Source: Paenibacillus sp. FSL H7-0737 (lineage in GTDB: Bacteria > Bacillota > Bacilli > Paenibacillales > Paenibacillaceae). Taken from it: DNA of 64,000 nt. A program made the position numbers and the translations under genes. This document shows positions 17,216 through 25,850 of this stretch, in pieces. Position 1 is the stretch's first letter. Each line of letters starts with the position of its first letter. Under the pieces are notes generated by a model. The model was given only the letters and a program-made list of their open reading frames with translations. It did no database searches and was not told the DNA's origin. Location: the NCBI RefSeq assembly GCF_000758545.1, contig NZ_CP009279.1, positions 4,092,001 to 4,156,000 of the forward strand. Reading direction: 5' to 3'.

Positions 17216-17242
17216 AACCTGTTTACAAAAGTAAACAGGTTC
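17216..17242 (-). terminator. terminator of spoVS
   Basis: AACCTGTTTAC-TTTT-GTAAACAGGTT perfect stem followed by TTTTTTG on the minus strand. Confidence 0.88.
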
Positions 17243-17260
17243 AATCATTCTATAGGTCTA

Positions 17261-17521
17261 TTATCTGGGTTCAACAATCAGTTTAATCGCGGTTCGATCT
17301 TCCCCATCAATCACTATATCAGTGAACGCAGGAATGCAGATCAAATCTACTCCGCTTGGTGCAACAAATCCCCGGGCAATGGCAACTGCTTTGACTGCTT
17401 GATTCAGTGCTCCAGCTCCAATAGCTTGTAATTCGGCCGATCCACGTTCACGAAGAACACCCGCTAATGCGCCGGCGACGGAATTTGGATTGGATTTAGC
17501 TGATACTTTTAATACATCCAT
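17261..17521 (-). CDS. spoVS: stage V sporulation protein S
   Basis: 86 aa, the exact SpoVS length, with the highly conserved body MDVLKVSAKSNPNSVAGALA and a GSAELQAIGAGALNQAVKA helix. SpoVS is an Alba-fold protein needed for spore coat assembly and core dehydration in B. subtilis. The ATG follows GGGAGG. It sits just downstream of ymdB, as in B. subtilis, and has its own candidate sigma-H promoter. Confidence 0.97.
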   Translation of the reverse strand: MDVLKVSAKSNPNSVAGALAGVLRERGSAELQAIGAGALNQAVKAVAIARGFVAPSGVDLICIPAFTDIVIDGEDRTAIKLIVEPR

Positions 17522-17573
17522 AGTAAGTACCTCCCCTGGGAAAATAATGGTGTTCTTCCACTACTTTAGATGT

Positions 17574-17601
17574 TATTCGCGAGAGAAGAAATAATTCCTT
17601 C
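17574..17601 (-). promoter_or_regulatory. candidate sigma-H promoter of spoVS
   Basis: Minus strand: -35 GAAGGAATT (17601-17593), matching RNAGGANNT, and -10 CGAAT (17578-17574), 14 bases apart. spoVS is known to be a sigma-H gene in B. subtilis; the site itself is inferred. Confidence 0.5.
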
Positions 17602-17721
17602 TTTTTACGGACCACGTCTTCCAAAAACGGTATTAAAGATACTCTTTTATGATATAAAAAATATCACACTTTACCCTAACTCAGCGAAATTACCCGGATT
17701 AAACCATACTCTGTTCTACGT

Positions 17722-18516
17722 TTAGCTCATAACCCATTCATCTTCACGTAACCGTATCTTCTCCAGACGAGTCGCCGCACCAGTATTTTCATCTAATTCT
17801 GCAAATAAACCGTGAAGCTGCCACTTGCCTTCATCGACAACAAATCGTGCTGGAAGCTGAGTTGTGAACTTATAAAGTACTGCATCTCTTTCCATACCCA
17901 GAATTCCTTCGCTTGAACCAACCATTCCCGCATCGGTCAAATAAGCAGTTCCTCCTGGTAAAATCACATCATCATTTGTCTGAACATGAGTATGTGTCCC
18001 AACAACAATCGATGCGCGACCATCCATAAAATATCCCATGGCGATTTTCTCAGAGGTTACCTCTGCATGGAAATCGACTAAAATACATTTGTGATCTCTG
18101 CGAAGCTCTTCCACAATTTCTTCCCCGACACGGAAAGGACAATCGATAGCAGGTAAGAATGTCCGGCCTTGCAAATTTACTATGGCCAGTTCTTTACCGT
18201 TCCCTTTAACGACTGTATAACCTCTTCCCGGTGTTCCTGGCGGAAAATTAGCGGGACGAATAATCCGAGCCTCATCATCGATGAACTCAAAAATATCTTT
18301 GTTGTCCCATGTGTGGTTTCCCATAGTTATACCGTGAACGCCCCAGTTAAAAAACTCATTAGCGATCGCCTTGGTGATCCCTCTACCGGCAGCAGAATTT
18401 TCACCATTAACAATAATGATATGTGGCTGATATTTACTTTTTAGTGAGGGCAACATCTCACGAAGAGCCTTTCTGCCAACATTTCCAACGATATCTCCAA
18501 TAAATAGTACTTTAAT
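17722..18516 (-). CDS. ymdB: YmdB metallophosphoesterase (2',3'-cyclic nucleotide phosphodiesterase), ATT start
   Basis: Di-metal phosphoesterase involved in multicellular behaviour and RNase Y-linked regulation in B. subtilis. The first ATG in frame (18456) would drop the essential FIGDIVG strand. Extending upstream gives a frame with AGGAGG eight bases before an ATT codon at 18516 and a stop (TAG) four codons above it. Starting at ATT makes the protein 264 aa, the B. subtilis length, and puts Asp8, Glu39, Asn40, Asn67, His68, His150, His175 and His177 in the known metal/active-site register. No ATG, GTG or TTG is available. Downstream of rny, as usual. Confidence 0.92.
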   Translation of the reverse strand: MKVLFIGDIVGNVGRKALREMLPSLKSKYQPHIIIVNGENSAAGRGITKAIANEFFNWGVHGITMGNHTWDNKDIFEFIDDEARIIRPANFPPGTPGRGYTVVKGNGKELAIVNLQGRTFLPAIDCPFRVGEEIVEELRRDHKCILVDFHAEVTSEKIAMGYFMDGRASIVVGTHTHVQTNDDVILPGGTAYLTDAGMVGSSEGILGMERDAVLYKFTTQLPARFVVDEGKWQLHGLFAELDENTGAATRLEKIRLREDEWVMS

Positions 18517-18575
18517 GATTCTCTCCTCCTAATCGTAACCGCTATATCTAATAGATAAAACCTCATATTCAAAAG

Positions 18576-18600
18576 AAAAAAGGCCCCGCTTAGGGGCCAA
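18576..18600 (-). terminator. terminator of rny
   Basis: GGCCCC-TAAGC-GGGGCC hairpin followed by TTTTTTC on the minus strand, between rny and ymdB. Confidence 0.85.
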
Positions 18601-18658
18601 TTCTCAACAAATATAAGAAAGTATAAGTTACATCTTATCCCTTAACCTTATATTCCAC

Positions 18659-20200
18659 CTATTTAGCGTATTCAACAGCCCGTGTCTCACGAATAACGGT
18701 AACTTTGATATGTCCTGGATAATCCAGTTCACTTTCAATCATTTTCGTAATATCGCGAGCAAGACGGAATGCCTCTGCATCGTCAATCTTCTCTGGCTGT
18801 ACCATCACGCGTACCTCACGGCCCGCCTGAATAGCAAATGATTTCTCAACGCCTTCGAATGACTCTGAGATTTCTTCCAGTTTTTCTAGACGTTTAATAT
18901 ACGTTTCCAGTGTTTCACGGCGAGCGCCAGGTCTTGCTGCTGACAATGCATCAGCTGCACCAACCAACATAGCAATAACCGAGGTAGCTTCGCAATCTCC
19001 ATGATGAGACGCGATACTGTTGATAACAACCGGATGTTCCTTATATTTCTTCGCTAGTTCAACGCCGATCTCAACATGCGATCCTTCTACTTCATGATCC
19101 AGCGCTTTGCCGATATCATGGAGCAATCCTGCACGTTTTGCAAGCACGATGTCTTCCCCAAGCTCACCGGCCATCAGTCCAGTTAAATAAGCAACCTCCA
19201 TGGAGTGCTTCAATACATTTTGACCATAGCTTGTACGGAATTTCAGACGACCCAGAATCTTGATCAAATCTGGATGCAATCCGTGAACACCCACTTCGAA
19301 AGTAGCTTGTTCACCATATTCGCGAATTCGTTCGTCCACTTCTTTGCGGGATTTCTCCACCATCTCTTCAATTCGAGCGGGATGGATACGTCCATCTGCC
19401 ACAAGCTTCTCAAGTGCCGTACGGGCCACTTCACGGCGGATTGGATCAAATCCCGACAAAATAACTGCTTCCGGCGTATCATCAATAATGAGGTCGATAC
19501 CTGTAAGAGTTTCGAGTGCACGAATATTACGGCCTTCACGACCGATAATCCGCCCTTTCATCTCTTCGTTCGGCAGGGTAACAACTGAAACTGTTGTCTC
19601 CGCTACGTGATCAGCTGCACAGCGTTGGATAGCGAGTGTGATGATTTCACGGGATTTCTTATCCGCTTCCTCTTTCGCCTGCTGTTCAATCTCTTTGATC
19701 ATTTGAGCCGTTTCATGGCGAACTTCTTGCTCAACATTGCTAAGAATAATACTTCTTGCATCTTCGATGCTTAAATTGGAAATTCTCTCCAATTCAGTGA
19801 CTTGGTTTTTGTAAATAACATCAATTTGCTGTTGGGTTTCATCAATTCGTTTCTCTTTGTTAGCTACTTGTTCTTCTTTTCTTTCAAGCGATTCCATTTT
19901 TTTATCCAGAGATTCTTCCTTTTGCAGCAAACGTCTCTCTTGCCGTTGGATTTCATTCCGACGTTCACGAGTTTCTTTCTCAGCTTCAGTACGGATTCTA
20001 TGGACTTCGTCCTTAGCTTCCAATACTGTTTCTTTCTTCAGCGCCTCTGCGTCTTTCTTCGCGTTCTCCACGATGACTACGGCTTCTCTTTCTGCGCTTT
20101 GAATTTTAGCTTCTGCAAGGGATTTACGAATAAAATAACCGAACCCAAAGAATAATGCAGCTACAACGAGAACGATAATGACCCAGATCCATGCTTGCAT
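18659..20200 (-). CDS. rny: ribonuclease Y
   Basis: Membrane-anchored endoribonuclease that starts decay of many mRNAs. 513 aa from the ATG at 20200 (GAGGAGG upstream). Order: N-terminal membrane helix (residues 3-25), long Glu/Lys/Arg coiled coil (about 28-180), KH domain (about 200-265, with [15 protein letters not shown]), and HD domain ([12 protein letters not shown] near 360). The ORF extension to 20230 begins before the ribosome site. Next gene is ymdB, the same order as in B. subtilis, but here a terminator separates them. Confidence 0.97.
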   Translation of the reverse strand: MQAWIWVIIVLVVAALFFGFGYFIRKSLAEAKIQSAEREAVVIVENAKKDAEALKKETVLEAKDEVHRIRTEAEKETRERRNEIQRQERRLLQKEESLDKKMESLERKEEQVANKEKRIDETQQQIDVIYKNQVTELERISNLSIEDARSIILSNVEQEVRHETAQMIKEIEQQAKEEADKKSREIITLAIQRCAADHVAETTVSVVTLPNEEMKGRIIGREGRNIRALETLTGIDLIIDDTPEAVILSGFDPIRREVARTALEKLVADGRIHPARIEEMVEKSRKEVDERIREYGEQATFEVGVHGLHPDLIKILGRLKFRTSYGQNVLKHSMEVAYLTGLMAGELGEDIVLAKRAGLLHDIGKALDHEVEGSHVEIGVELAKKYKEHPVVINSIASHHGDCEATSVIAMLVGAADALSAARPGARRETLETYIKRLEKLEEISESFEGVEKSFAIQAGREVRVMVQPEKIDDAEAFRLARDITKMIESELDYPGHIKVTVIRETRAVEYAK

Positions 20201-20516
20201 CTGTTCACCTCCTCGTTGGTTCCTCTCCAAGGTATATCCCTGGGAATTGTGCAGTTGTTAAACTATCCGTTCATCACCATACAAAAAACCGGTAAATAAC
20301 CGATTGCCATACTGCACATGCTGCACATGCACACTGCCCGCCTTATCCGGCGATTACATTTCATATGAGTTGTACGCGAACCGTTTTAAAAAGTCACCTT
20401 TTTGGGAAGGAAAAAGGATTCTTACTTTATGCCGATTCATGTTATATTTTATTATTTATAAAAAGACATTGTCAAGAGAGTCGATATGCGCATTAATGTC
20501 AAGAGAATCAGTGAGT
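20201..20516. other. intergenic region recX-rny
   Basis: 316 bases without a gene. Holds a tandem CTGCACATG pair (about 20314-20331) and a weak CGGT/ACCG hairpin before a T run (20285-20298, minus strand). Promoter elements for rny should lie here but none is clear. Confidence 0.4.
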
Positions 20517-21248
20517 CTAGTAAAATTCCTCATCTTCACCCTCATAGTTGTCTTCCTCAAGTAAAGTATTGATCACTTGTCGCACCATATCACCCGAGAA
20601 TCCACGCCGCATTAAGAAGGCTCCAGTCTTTCTGCGCTTATCTGTGGCTTCACCACGAATAAGATTCCATTTCTTACGACCAATCTGAAGTGCACTCTCT
20701 AGTTCTTGTTCAGGACTGACATTCTCCAGTGCTTCCGAGATCAAGGTTTTGTCGATTCCTTTCTCACGTAGCTCTTGGCGAATCCACATTTTCCCTTTTC
20801 GCTGGTTCGTAATGCGTTGCTCGGCCCATTGCTTTGCATACAAGGGGTCATCAAGAAATCTTTCCTGCTGTAGCCGTTGCACCACTTCCGCAATAATAGT
20901 CTCCCCTATTTCCTTCTGCCGTAAACGGCGAGTCATTTCCATAGCGGTACGTGGCTTCCGTTCTAGATAACGAAGTCCTTCTACATAAGCTCGTTGTCGC
21001 TCATCAGCAACAACAATTTCCTCCAAATCGGCTTTCATAAAAGAATTTCCAGTAATCATCCGATATTTAATCATGACGTCTTCGTGTACAGTCATGTTAT
21101 AGGCTCCGAAATGTATGATGTAGCGGTGGTCTGACTTCTTCTGACGTTCTACCTTAGTAATTTCTAAAAGTTCTCCATCAGGAAAATCAGATAGGACCTG
21201 TACGTCCTGCTCATCCGATTCAAAATCCATATCCAGCTGTATTACCAT
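20517..21248 (-). CDS. recX: regulatory protein RecX
   Basis: 243 aa, within the long form of RecX found in Firmicutes. RecX binds RecA filaments and modulates strand exchange. The three tandem three-helix repeats show as RAYVEGLRYLERKPRTAMEM, LYAKQWAEQRITNQRKG and KTGAFLMRRGFSGDMVRQV. The N-terminal 80 residues and acidic C-terminal tail (EEDNYEGEDEEFY) are Firmicutes extras. The start ATG follows GAGGTGA. It lies downstream of recA but behind a terminator, so it is probably transcribed partly by read-through. Confidence 0.93.
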   Translation of the reverse strand: MVIQLDMDFESDEQDVQVLSDFPDGELLEITKVERQKKSDHRYIIHFGAYNMTVHEDVMIKYRMITGNSFMKADLEEIVVADERQRAYVEGLRYLERKPRTAMEMTRRLRQKEIGETIIAEVVQRLQQERFLDDPLYAKQWAEQRITNQRKGKMWIRQELREKGIDKTLISEALENVSPEQELESALQIGRKKWNLIRGEATDKRRKTGAFLMRRGFSGDMVRQVINTLLEEDNYEGEDEEFY

Positions 21249-21361
21249 AGTTGCTTGTCACCTCATAGCAATAAAATATCCCCACAAAGTGCGGCTTAAC
21301 TTCGGTGCGTACTCAGGTACTTTGGGGGGACCCCAAATATATATGTTCTTACACTGTTAAG

Positions 21362-21398
21362 AAAAGACACCCTGCAACAATGAATCACAGGGCGTCCT
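21362..21398 (-). terminator. terminator of recA
   Basis: GACGCCCTG-N13-CAGGGTGTC hairpin followed by TTTTCT on the minus strand. Confidence 0.8.
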
Positions 21399-21413
21399 AT
21401 TCCTTAGTAAATT

Positions 21414-22481
21414 CTATTGTTCGATTTCGAGAAGTAGCTTTTCTTCTTCCTCTTGCTCTGCAATGATTTCCGCTTCATTTGGTGCAGCAACAATAGTGGA
21501 CAGGTTACTTGCTTCACGGATCTTGTTCTCAATGATAAGTGCAATATCTTGATGTTCTTTCAAGAACTGTTTGGCATTCTCACGTCCTTGACCGAGACGC
21601 TCACCCTCATAGGAATACCATGCACCACTCTTATTCACGATGTCCATTTCAGTACCGATGTCTACAAGACTTCCTTCTCTGGAAATCCCTTCACCATACA
21701 TGATATCAACATCAGCTTGTTTAAATGGAGGTGCTACCTTATTCTTCACAATCTTGATCTTGGTTCGGTTACCTACAACGTCGTTACCCATCTTAATACT
21801 TTCGACACGGCGAACATCCAACCGTACGGAAGAGTAGAATTTCAACGCCCGACCACCCGGTGTTGTCTCAGGGTTACCGAACATAACACCAATTTTCTCA
21901 CGAAGCTGGTTAATAAAGATAGCAATTGTATTCGATTTACTAATGGCACCAGATAGCTTCCGAAGCGCTTGAGACATCAAACGAGCCTGTAGGCCGACGT
22001 GAGAGTCACCCATATCACCTTCGATTTCCGCTTTAGGAACCAACGCAGCTACGGAGTCAACGACAATAATGTCTACTGCACCACTACGGACAAGTGCTTC
22101 AGCAATCTCAAGTGCCTGTTCACCCGTATCTGGCTGAGATAGCAACAATTCATCAATGTTTACGCCCAAGTTACGTGCATACTTCGGATCGAGAGCATGC
22201 TCAGCATCGATAAATGCAGCTTGTCCTCCTTGTTTTTGCACTTCTGCAATAGCATGAAGAGCAACAGTCGTTTTACCGGAGGATTCAGGTCCGTATACTT
22301 CAATAATACGTCCCTTTGGAAGTCCGCCTATACCTAACGCAATATCAAGTGCCAAAGATCCGCTAGGTACAACTTCCACTTGCATATGAGTGGATTCTCC
22401 CAGTTTCATGATCGAACCTTTACCAAATTGTTTTTCTATTTGACGAAGCGCCATATCAAGCGCTGCACGACGATCTGACAA
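21414..22481 (-). CDS. recA: recombinase RecA
   Basis: 355 aa. Forms filaments on single-stranded DNA, catalyses strand exchange and triggers LexA cleavage. Walker [10 protein letters not shown] (64-72), Walker [14 protein letters not shown] (near 140), loop L2 around [19 protein letters not shown] (near 205), and an acidic C-terminal tail rich in Glu. The start codon is TTG (22481) behind GAAGGAAGTGG. A consensus-like promoter and a LexA box lie directly upstream, so it should be SOS-induced. Confidence 0.98.
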   Translation of the reverse strand: MSDRRAALDMALRQIEKQFGKGSIMKLGESTHMQVEVVPSGSLALDIALGIGGLPKGRIIEVYGPESSGKTTVALHAIAEVQKQGGQAAFIDAEHALDPKYARNLGVNIDELLLSQPDTGEQALEIAEALVRSGAVDIIVVDSVAALVPKAEIEGDMGDSHVGLQARLMSQALRKLSGAISKSNTIAIFINQLREKIGVMFGNPETTPGGRALKFYSSVRLDVRRVESIKMGNDVVGNRTKIKIVKNKVAPPFKQADVDIMYGEGISREGSLVDIGTEMDIVNKSGAWYSYEGERLGQGRENAKQFLKEHQDIALIIENKIREASNLSTIVAAPNEAEIIAEQEEEEKLLLEIEQ

Positions 22482-22512
22482 TCAGACCACTTCCTTCACT
22501 GTTTATAATAAT

Positions 22513-22541
22513 ATAATAACGCGTTTTTGAGGTCTTGCCAA
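22513..22541 (-). promoter_or_regulatory. sigma-A promoter of recA
   Basis: Minus strand: -35 TTGGCA (22541-22536), 17-base spacer, -10 TATTAT (22518-22513). Confidence 0.8.
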
Positions 22542-22550
22542 GCTTTTTTT

Positions 22551-22564
22551 CGAACATACATTCG
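22551..22564. promoter_or_regulatory. LexA (DinR) box of recA
   Basis: CGAATGTATGTTCG on the minus strand, one base off the Gram-positive consensus CGAAC-N4-GTTCG, ten bases upstream of the -35 hexamer. Confidence 0.8.
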
Positions 22565-22705
22565 TTTTTTTTGTCTCAAGCGTTAATTATCCCTTTTATT
22601 GTAAGCCTCCCTCCGGACATAGAAGTTAACTGATTTCTCTACTTCACCGGACATCAACGACTTATGATCAAAACCAAAACAGCGATCAAAATCTCCGCAG
22701 ATATA

Positions 22706-22741
22706 CAAAAAACCGCAGCAAAGAAATCTCAGTGCCACGGT
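22706..22741 (-). terminator. terminator of cinA
   Basis: AACCGTGGCA / TGCTGCGGTT hairpin followed by TTTTTTG on the minus strand. Confidence 0.75.
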
Positions 22742-22780
22742 TCTTCCGTATGTCTCAATTATAACTGGGCTAATCTCCCA

Positions 22781-24067
22781 TTACAAGTCTGAGCCTTCAA
22801 GAGGTGTCTCCACCTTCCGTTCCTCAAGTCTGCGCCATAGACGATACAACAGAGCTTTAACAGTACGCAGTCGTATATTTTCACGTGTACCTTTAAGATT
22901 AAGCTCGTATACTTCTGTCTTACGCCCGCGTTCAGCTAAACCAATAAATACAAGTCCAACTGGCTTACGTTCAGAATAGCCTGGTCCTGCTACACCAGTT
23001 ACAGATAAACCGAAATCACTATCTGCGATCATTCTCACCTGATCAGCTAACACCTCGGCAACTTCACGACTAACTGCCCCTGGAGCATCTGGCCCCTCCA
23101 AATAAGCACTTGGCACATTCAGAAGTTTTTTCTTCAGGTCGTTGGAATAACAGACGATTCCTCCCGCAAACATCGAAGCACTGCCTGGAATGTTAGTTAT
23201 ACTCTCCATCAGCAAGCCTCCCGTGCAACTCTCTGCCGCACTTAAAGTCAGACCTGCATCCGCCATCCAATCCACAATCAATTGCTCCAGTGGAACATCA
23301 ATATTTGCATATAAATGTTCTGGCAAAATCTCTTTGATCTGTTTCTCCAGAATCTCCAGCTTCTTGTAAGCTTCATGCTCGGAAGGCGCTTTTGTCGAAA
23401 TACGAACGGTTACCTCTCCCTCTTTAGCGTAAGGAGCTATGGTTGGGTCTGTCTGGCTGTGAATAAGATCAATGAGCTTATCCTCAAGCAGTGATTCTCC
23501 GATACCTGCAAATTTAAGCATTTTAGAATAAAGTGGCATTTCTGTCGTTAGAGCGTGCTGCTGGAGCCACGGTACAGCTTTATCTACGAACATCGGCTTC
23601 ATCTCGCGAGGCGGACCAGGAAGCACAATATAATATTTCTTTTCATGCTCAAAAGCAATGCCAACAGCAAGACCAATCTCATTTGGCAAAGGTGTAGTTC
23701 CTTCAATTATAAGTGCCTGTTTACGATTATTCTCCGTCATTACAATCTTTCGATCATCAAAGAAACGTTGTACATGATCCATTGCCAAGCGATCTATATG
23801 AAGTGTGCGACCTAAGGAAGCAGCCAGCGCGTCCTTCGTTAGATCATCTTCTGTAGGACCAATACCACCGGTAAATATGATAACATCCGCTCTGCTTTGA
23901 GCGATCTCAATGGCTTGCTGCAAGCGACTGCTGTTATCCCCAACTACGGTTTGAAAATATACATCAATCCCAATAGCAGCTAGCTCAATAGACAAAAACT
24001 GGGCATTACTATTTACGATTTGACCGAGCAAAAGCTCCGTGCCTACTGCAATAATCTCCGCTTTCAT
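22781..24067 (-). CDS. cinA: competence/damage-inducible protein CinA
   Basis: 428 aa with two domains: an N-terminal MoaB/MogA-like (MoCF) fold (about 1-170, with IIFTGGIGPTEDDLTKDAL) and a C-terminal NMN-deamidase-type domain (about 260-410, with SAAESCTGGLL and VTGVAGPG). Family members act in pyridine-nucleotide recycling, and in competent Firmicutes CinA is co-regulated with recA. It sits directly upstream of recA, as in B. subtilis, but a terminator intervenes. Confidence 0.95.
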   Translation of the reverse strand: MKAEIIAVGTELLLGQIVNSNAQFLSIELAAIGIDVYFQTVVGDNSSRLQQAIEIAQSRADVIIFTGGIGPTEDDLTKDALAASLGRTLHIDRLAMDHVQRFFDDRKIVMTENNRKQALIIEGTTPLPNEIGLAVGIAFEHEKKYYIVLPGPPREMKPMFVDKAVPWLQQHALTTEMPLYSKMLKFAGIGESLLEDKLIDLIHSQTDPTIAPYAKEGEVTVRISTKAPSEHEAYKKLEILEKQIKEILPEHLYANIDVPLEQLIVDWMADAGLTLSAAESCTGGLLMESITNIPGSASMFAGGIVCYSNDLKKKLLNVPSAYLEGPDAPGAVSREVAEVLADQVRMIADSDFGLSVTGVAGPGYSERKPVGLVFIGLAERGRKTEVYELNLKGTRENIRLRTVKALLYRLWRRLEERKVETPLEGSDL

Positions 24068-24121
24068 ACCTGGCTTTCGCCTCCTCGTTATAATGTAGAT
24101 ACACTGCTTTTAGGGTTTAAA

Positions 24122-24150
24122 AAAGGTAATAGGTGCTTTACCTATTACCT
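24122..24150 (-). terminator. terminator of pgsA
   Basis: GGTAATAGGT-AAAG-CACCTATTACC hairpin followed by TTTTTTAAA on the minus strand. Confidence 0.88.
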
Positions 24151-24176
24151 CTCCTATATGTAGCTGCCTAAAACGC

Positions 24177-24764
24177 TTAAGCATTATGCAGCTGTAATAG
24201 ATCCTTATTCTTCACAAAATAATCAATTCCAGAGTAAATAGTGATCAAGGCTGCAGCCCAGATGGCAATATCGTCTACAGGAATGCTGACGAATTGAAAT
24301 GGGAAATTATTTAACAACAGCAGTGAGATCGCTACAATTTGTACAACCGTCTTTATCTTACCCCATTTGCTGGCGGCAACCACTTTTCCCTCTAACAATG
24401 CTATCTGGCGAAGCCCGGTTACTGCGAACTCACGACTAATGATAACAATTGCGATCCATGAATCACATCTGCCCAATTCCACAAGTGAAATCAGAACTGC
24501 AGAAACTAACAGCTTGTCCGCTAACGGATCAAGGAGCTTACCGAGATTGGTGACCATATTATATTTCCTTGCTATGTAGCCGTCTATTCCATCTGTGCTC
24601 GCTGCAAGCAAAAAGATTACAGCTGCCACCAAATGATTAACAGATAGCTGAAAAGAGCCCCAATGTATCGGTTCTGGATAAAAACTGAAATCCACCAGTA
24701 AGAAAAACATCATAATCGGGATCAGGCAAATACGTGCTAGCGTGATGCGGTTGGGCAAATTCAC
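24177..24764 (-). CDS. pgsA: CDP-diacylglycerol-glycerol-3-phosphate 3-phosphatidyltransferase
   Basis: Makes phosphatidylglycerophosphate, the committed step to phosphatidylglycerol and cardiolipin, in the membrane. 195 aa from the GTG at 24764, seven bases after GGGGAGG; the upstream in-frame ATG (24794) precedes the ribosome site. The CDP-alcohol phosphatidyltransferase signature D-x2-DG-x2-AR-x8-G-x3-D-x3-D is complete (TDGIDGYIARK...LLDPLADK). Four to five membrane segments. Order rodZ-yajQ-pgsA-cinA-recA resembles B. subtilis except for yajQ and a small membrane protein. Confidence 0.95.
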   Translation of the reverse strand: MNLPNRITLARICLIPIMMFFLLVDFSFYPEPIHWGSFQLSVNHLVAAVIFLLAASTDGIDGYIARKYNMVTNLGKLLDPLADKLLVSAVLISLVELGRCDSWIAIVIISREFAVTGLRQIALLEGKVVAASKWGKIKTVVQIVAISLLLLNNFPFQFVSIPVDDIAIWAAALITIYSGIDYFVKNKDLLQLHNA

Positions 24765-24873
24765 TGAAGTTCCTCCCCTAAATCGTTCATACAAATTGCC
24801 TGAGTCAGGCTCATCTATTTCTACTTAAGCAAGTATATTATAGCTATAAATAGGTGTCAAAAAAAATACAAAG

Positions 24874-24908
24874 CACCCCGCATAATGGCGCTGATAAGCA
24901 CTGCGGGG
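24874..24908 (-). terminator. terminator of yajQ
   Basis: CCCCGCAGTGC / GCGGGGTGC-type hairpin followed downstream by TATTTTTTTTG on the minus strand. Confidence 0.75.
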
Positions 24909-24917
24909 TACAAAATG

Positions 24918-25409
24918 CTATTTTAAGTTGTTGAACTGCAGGTCCAGCGGCAAATCAGCTTTACGCAAAATCTGGATAATTTGTTGTAAATCATCGCGAC
25001 TCTTACCAGTTACACGGATCTGATCTCCTTGAATCTGGCTCTTCACCTTCAATTTCGAATCACGAATCAGGATGTTAATTTTTTTTGCGTTCTCCTGATC
25101 AATTCCTTGCTTAAGACCTAAACGCTGACGAACACTACCCAGAGAAGCAGGCTCCACTTTGCCGAAATCCAAGTTTTTCAGCGTGATACCTCTCTTCACC
25201 ATCTTCGATTGTAAAATATCAATAACAGCGTTTAACTTATATTCGTCCTCAGAGGCGATAATAAGTGCGTCTTTCTCCAGCTTCAGACTACTCTTGCTGT
25301 TCTTAAAGTCAAAGCGGTTGTCAATTTCTTTCTCTGTTTGGTGGATCGCATTGGTTAATTCCTGCATATCCATTTTAGATACGATATCAAATGAACTTTC
25401 TGAACTCAT
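24918..25409 (-). CDS. yajQ: YajQ family nucleotide-binding protein
   Basis: 163 aa, the standard YajQ length, with the conserved start SSFDIVSKMDMQELTNAI, the NRFDFKNSKSS segment and the C-terminal RVTGKSRDDLQQIIQ. YajQ proteins bind nucleotides (in some bacteria cyclic di-GMP) and have two ferredoxin-like domains. The role in Firmicutes is unclear. ATG preceded by AAAGGACG. Confidence 0.95.
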   Translation of the reverse strand: MSSESSFDIVSKMDMQELTNAIHQTEKEIDNRFDFKNSKSSLKLEKDALIIASEDEYKLNAVIDILQSKMVKRGITLKNLDFGKVEPASLGSVRQRLGLKQGIDQENAKKINILIRDSKLKVKSQIQGDQIRVTGKSRDDLQQIIQILRKADLPLDLQFNNLK

Positions 25410-25510
25410 AACTACACGTCCTTTGTACTTTTTAGTCTGCTACTATTATAAAAGAATGATACCCTTAAGTCTAATATTGGATAATATGTACCTCACCCGA
25501 CACAGAAAAC

Positions 25511-25530
25511 AGCCCCACATAGTGGAGCTT
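25511..25530 (-). terminator. hairpin after the small membrane protein gene
   Basis: AGCTCCAC-TAT-GTGGGGCT followed by GTTTTCTG on the minus strand; a modest terminator. Confidence 0.5.
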
Positions 25531-25609
25531 TTCCTTCGAAATGTGTTGTGTTTCAGGTAGAAATACGTCTCCAATGGAAAATATCCTCGGAGACGCACAT
25601 TCTAAATCC

Positions 25610-25771
25610 CTATCTGCTTCGAAGCGGGCTTCGAAACATATCCAGAATTCCAAGCACGATATGTGCAAGACCGAACCCGAGAATTCCATAACCCCAAGCA
25701 CTTGGTGTCATATAGTATCCGATAAGACTGACAACAACCCCAAGTCCAGCTACAATCCAGCTAACAATCAT
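25610..25771 (-). CDS. small two-helix membrane protein, 53 aa
   Basis: Short gene between rodZ and yajQ. It starts at ATG 25771 behind AAGTGGGGTG and encodes 53 residues: a hydrophobic helix (2-21, WIVAGLGVVVSLIGYY), a TPSAWGYG turn, a second helix (28-45) and a basic end (FRSPLRSR). No family recognised. The protein-like sequence, ribosome site and position within a conserved gene run argue that it is real. The overlapping ORFs on both strands (25471-25701 and 25541-25795) lack such support. Confidence 0.75.
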   Translation of the reverse strand: MIVSWIVAGLGVVVSLIGYYMTPSAWGYGILGFGLAHIVLGILDMFRSPLRSR

Positions 25772-25850
25772 GAATGTACACCCCACTTTGGCTAAGAACT
25801 AGAAACAGTCTTATGTTCCCCGCAAAGCCAAAGTCTATGCATCATTTTTC

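Noticed and set aside
20304..20564. 86-codon plus-strand frame between recX and rny
   Set aside because: No ribosome site, overlaps the recX end, no recognisable protein features.
25471..25795. Two overlapping ORFs (76 and 84 codons) around the small membrane protein
   Set aside because: Neither has a ribosome site or plausible protein features; the 53-aa minus-strand frame does.
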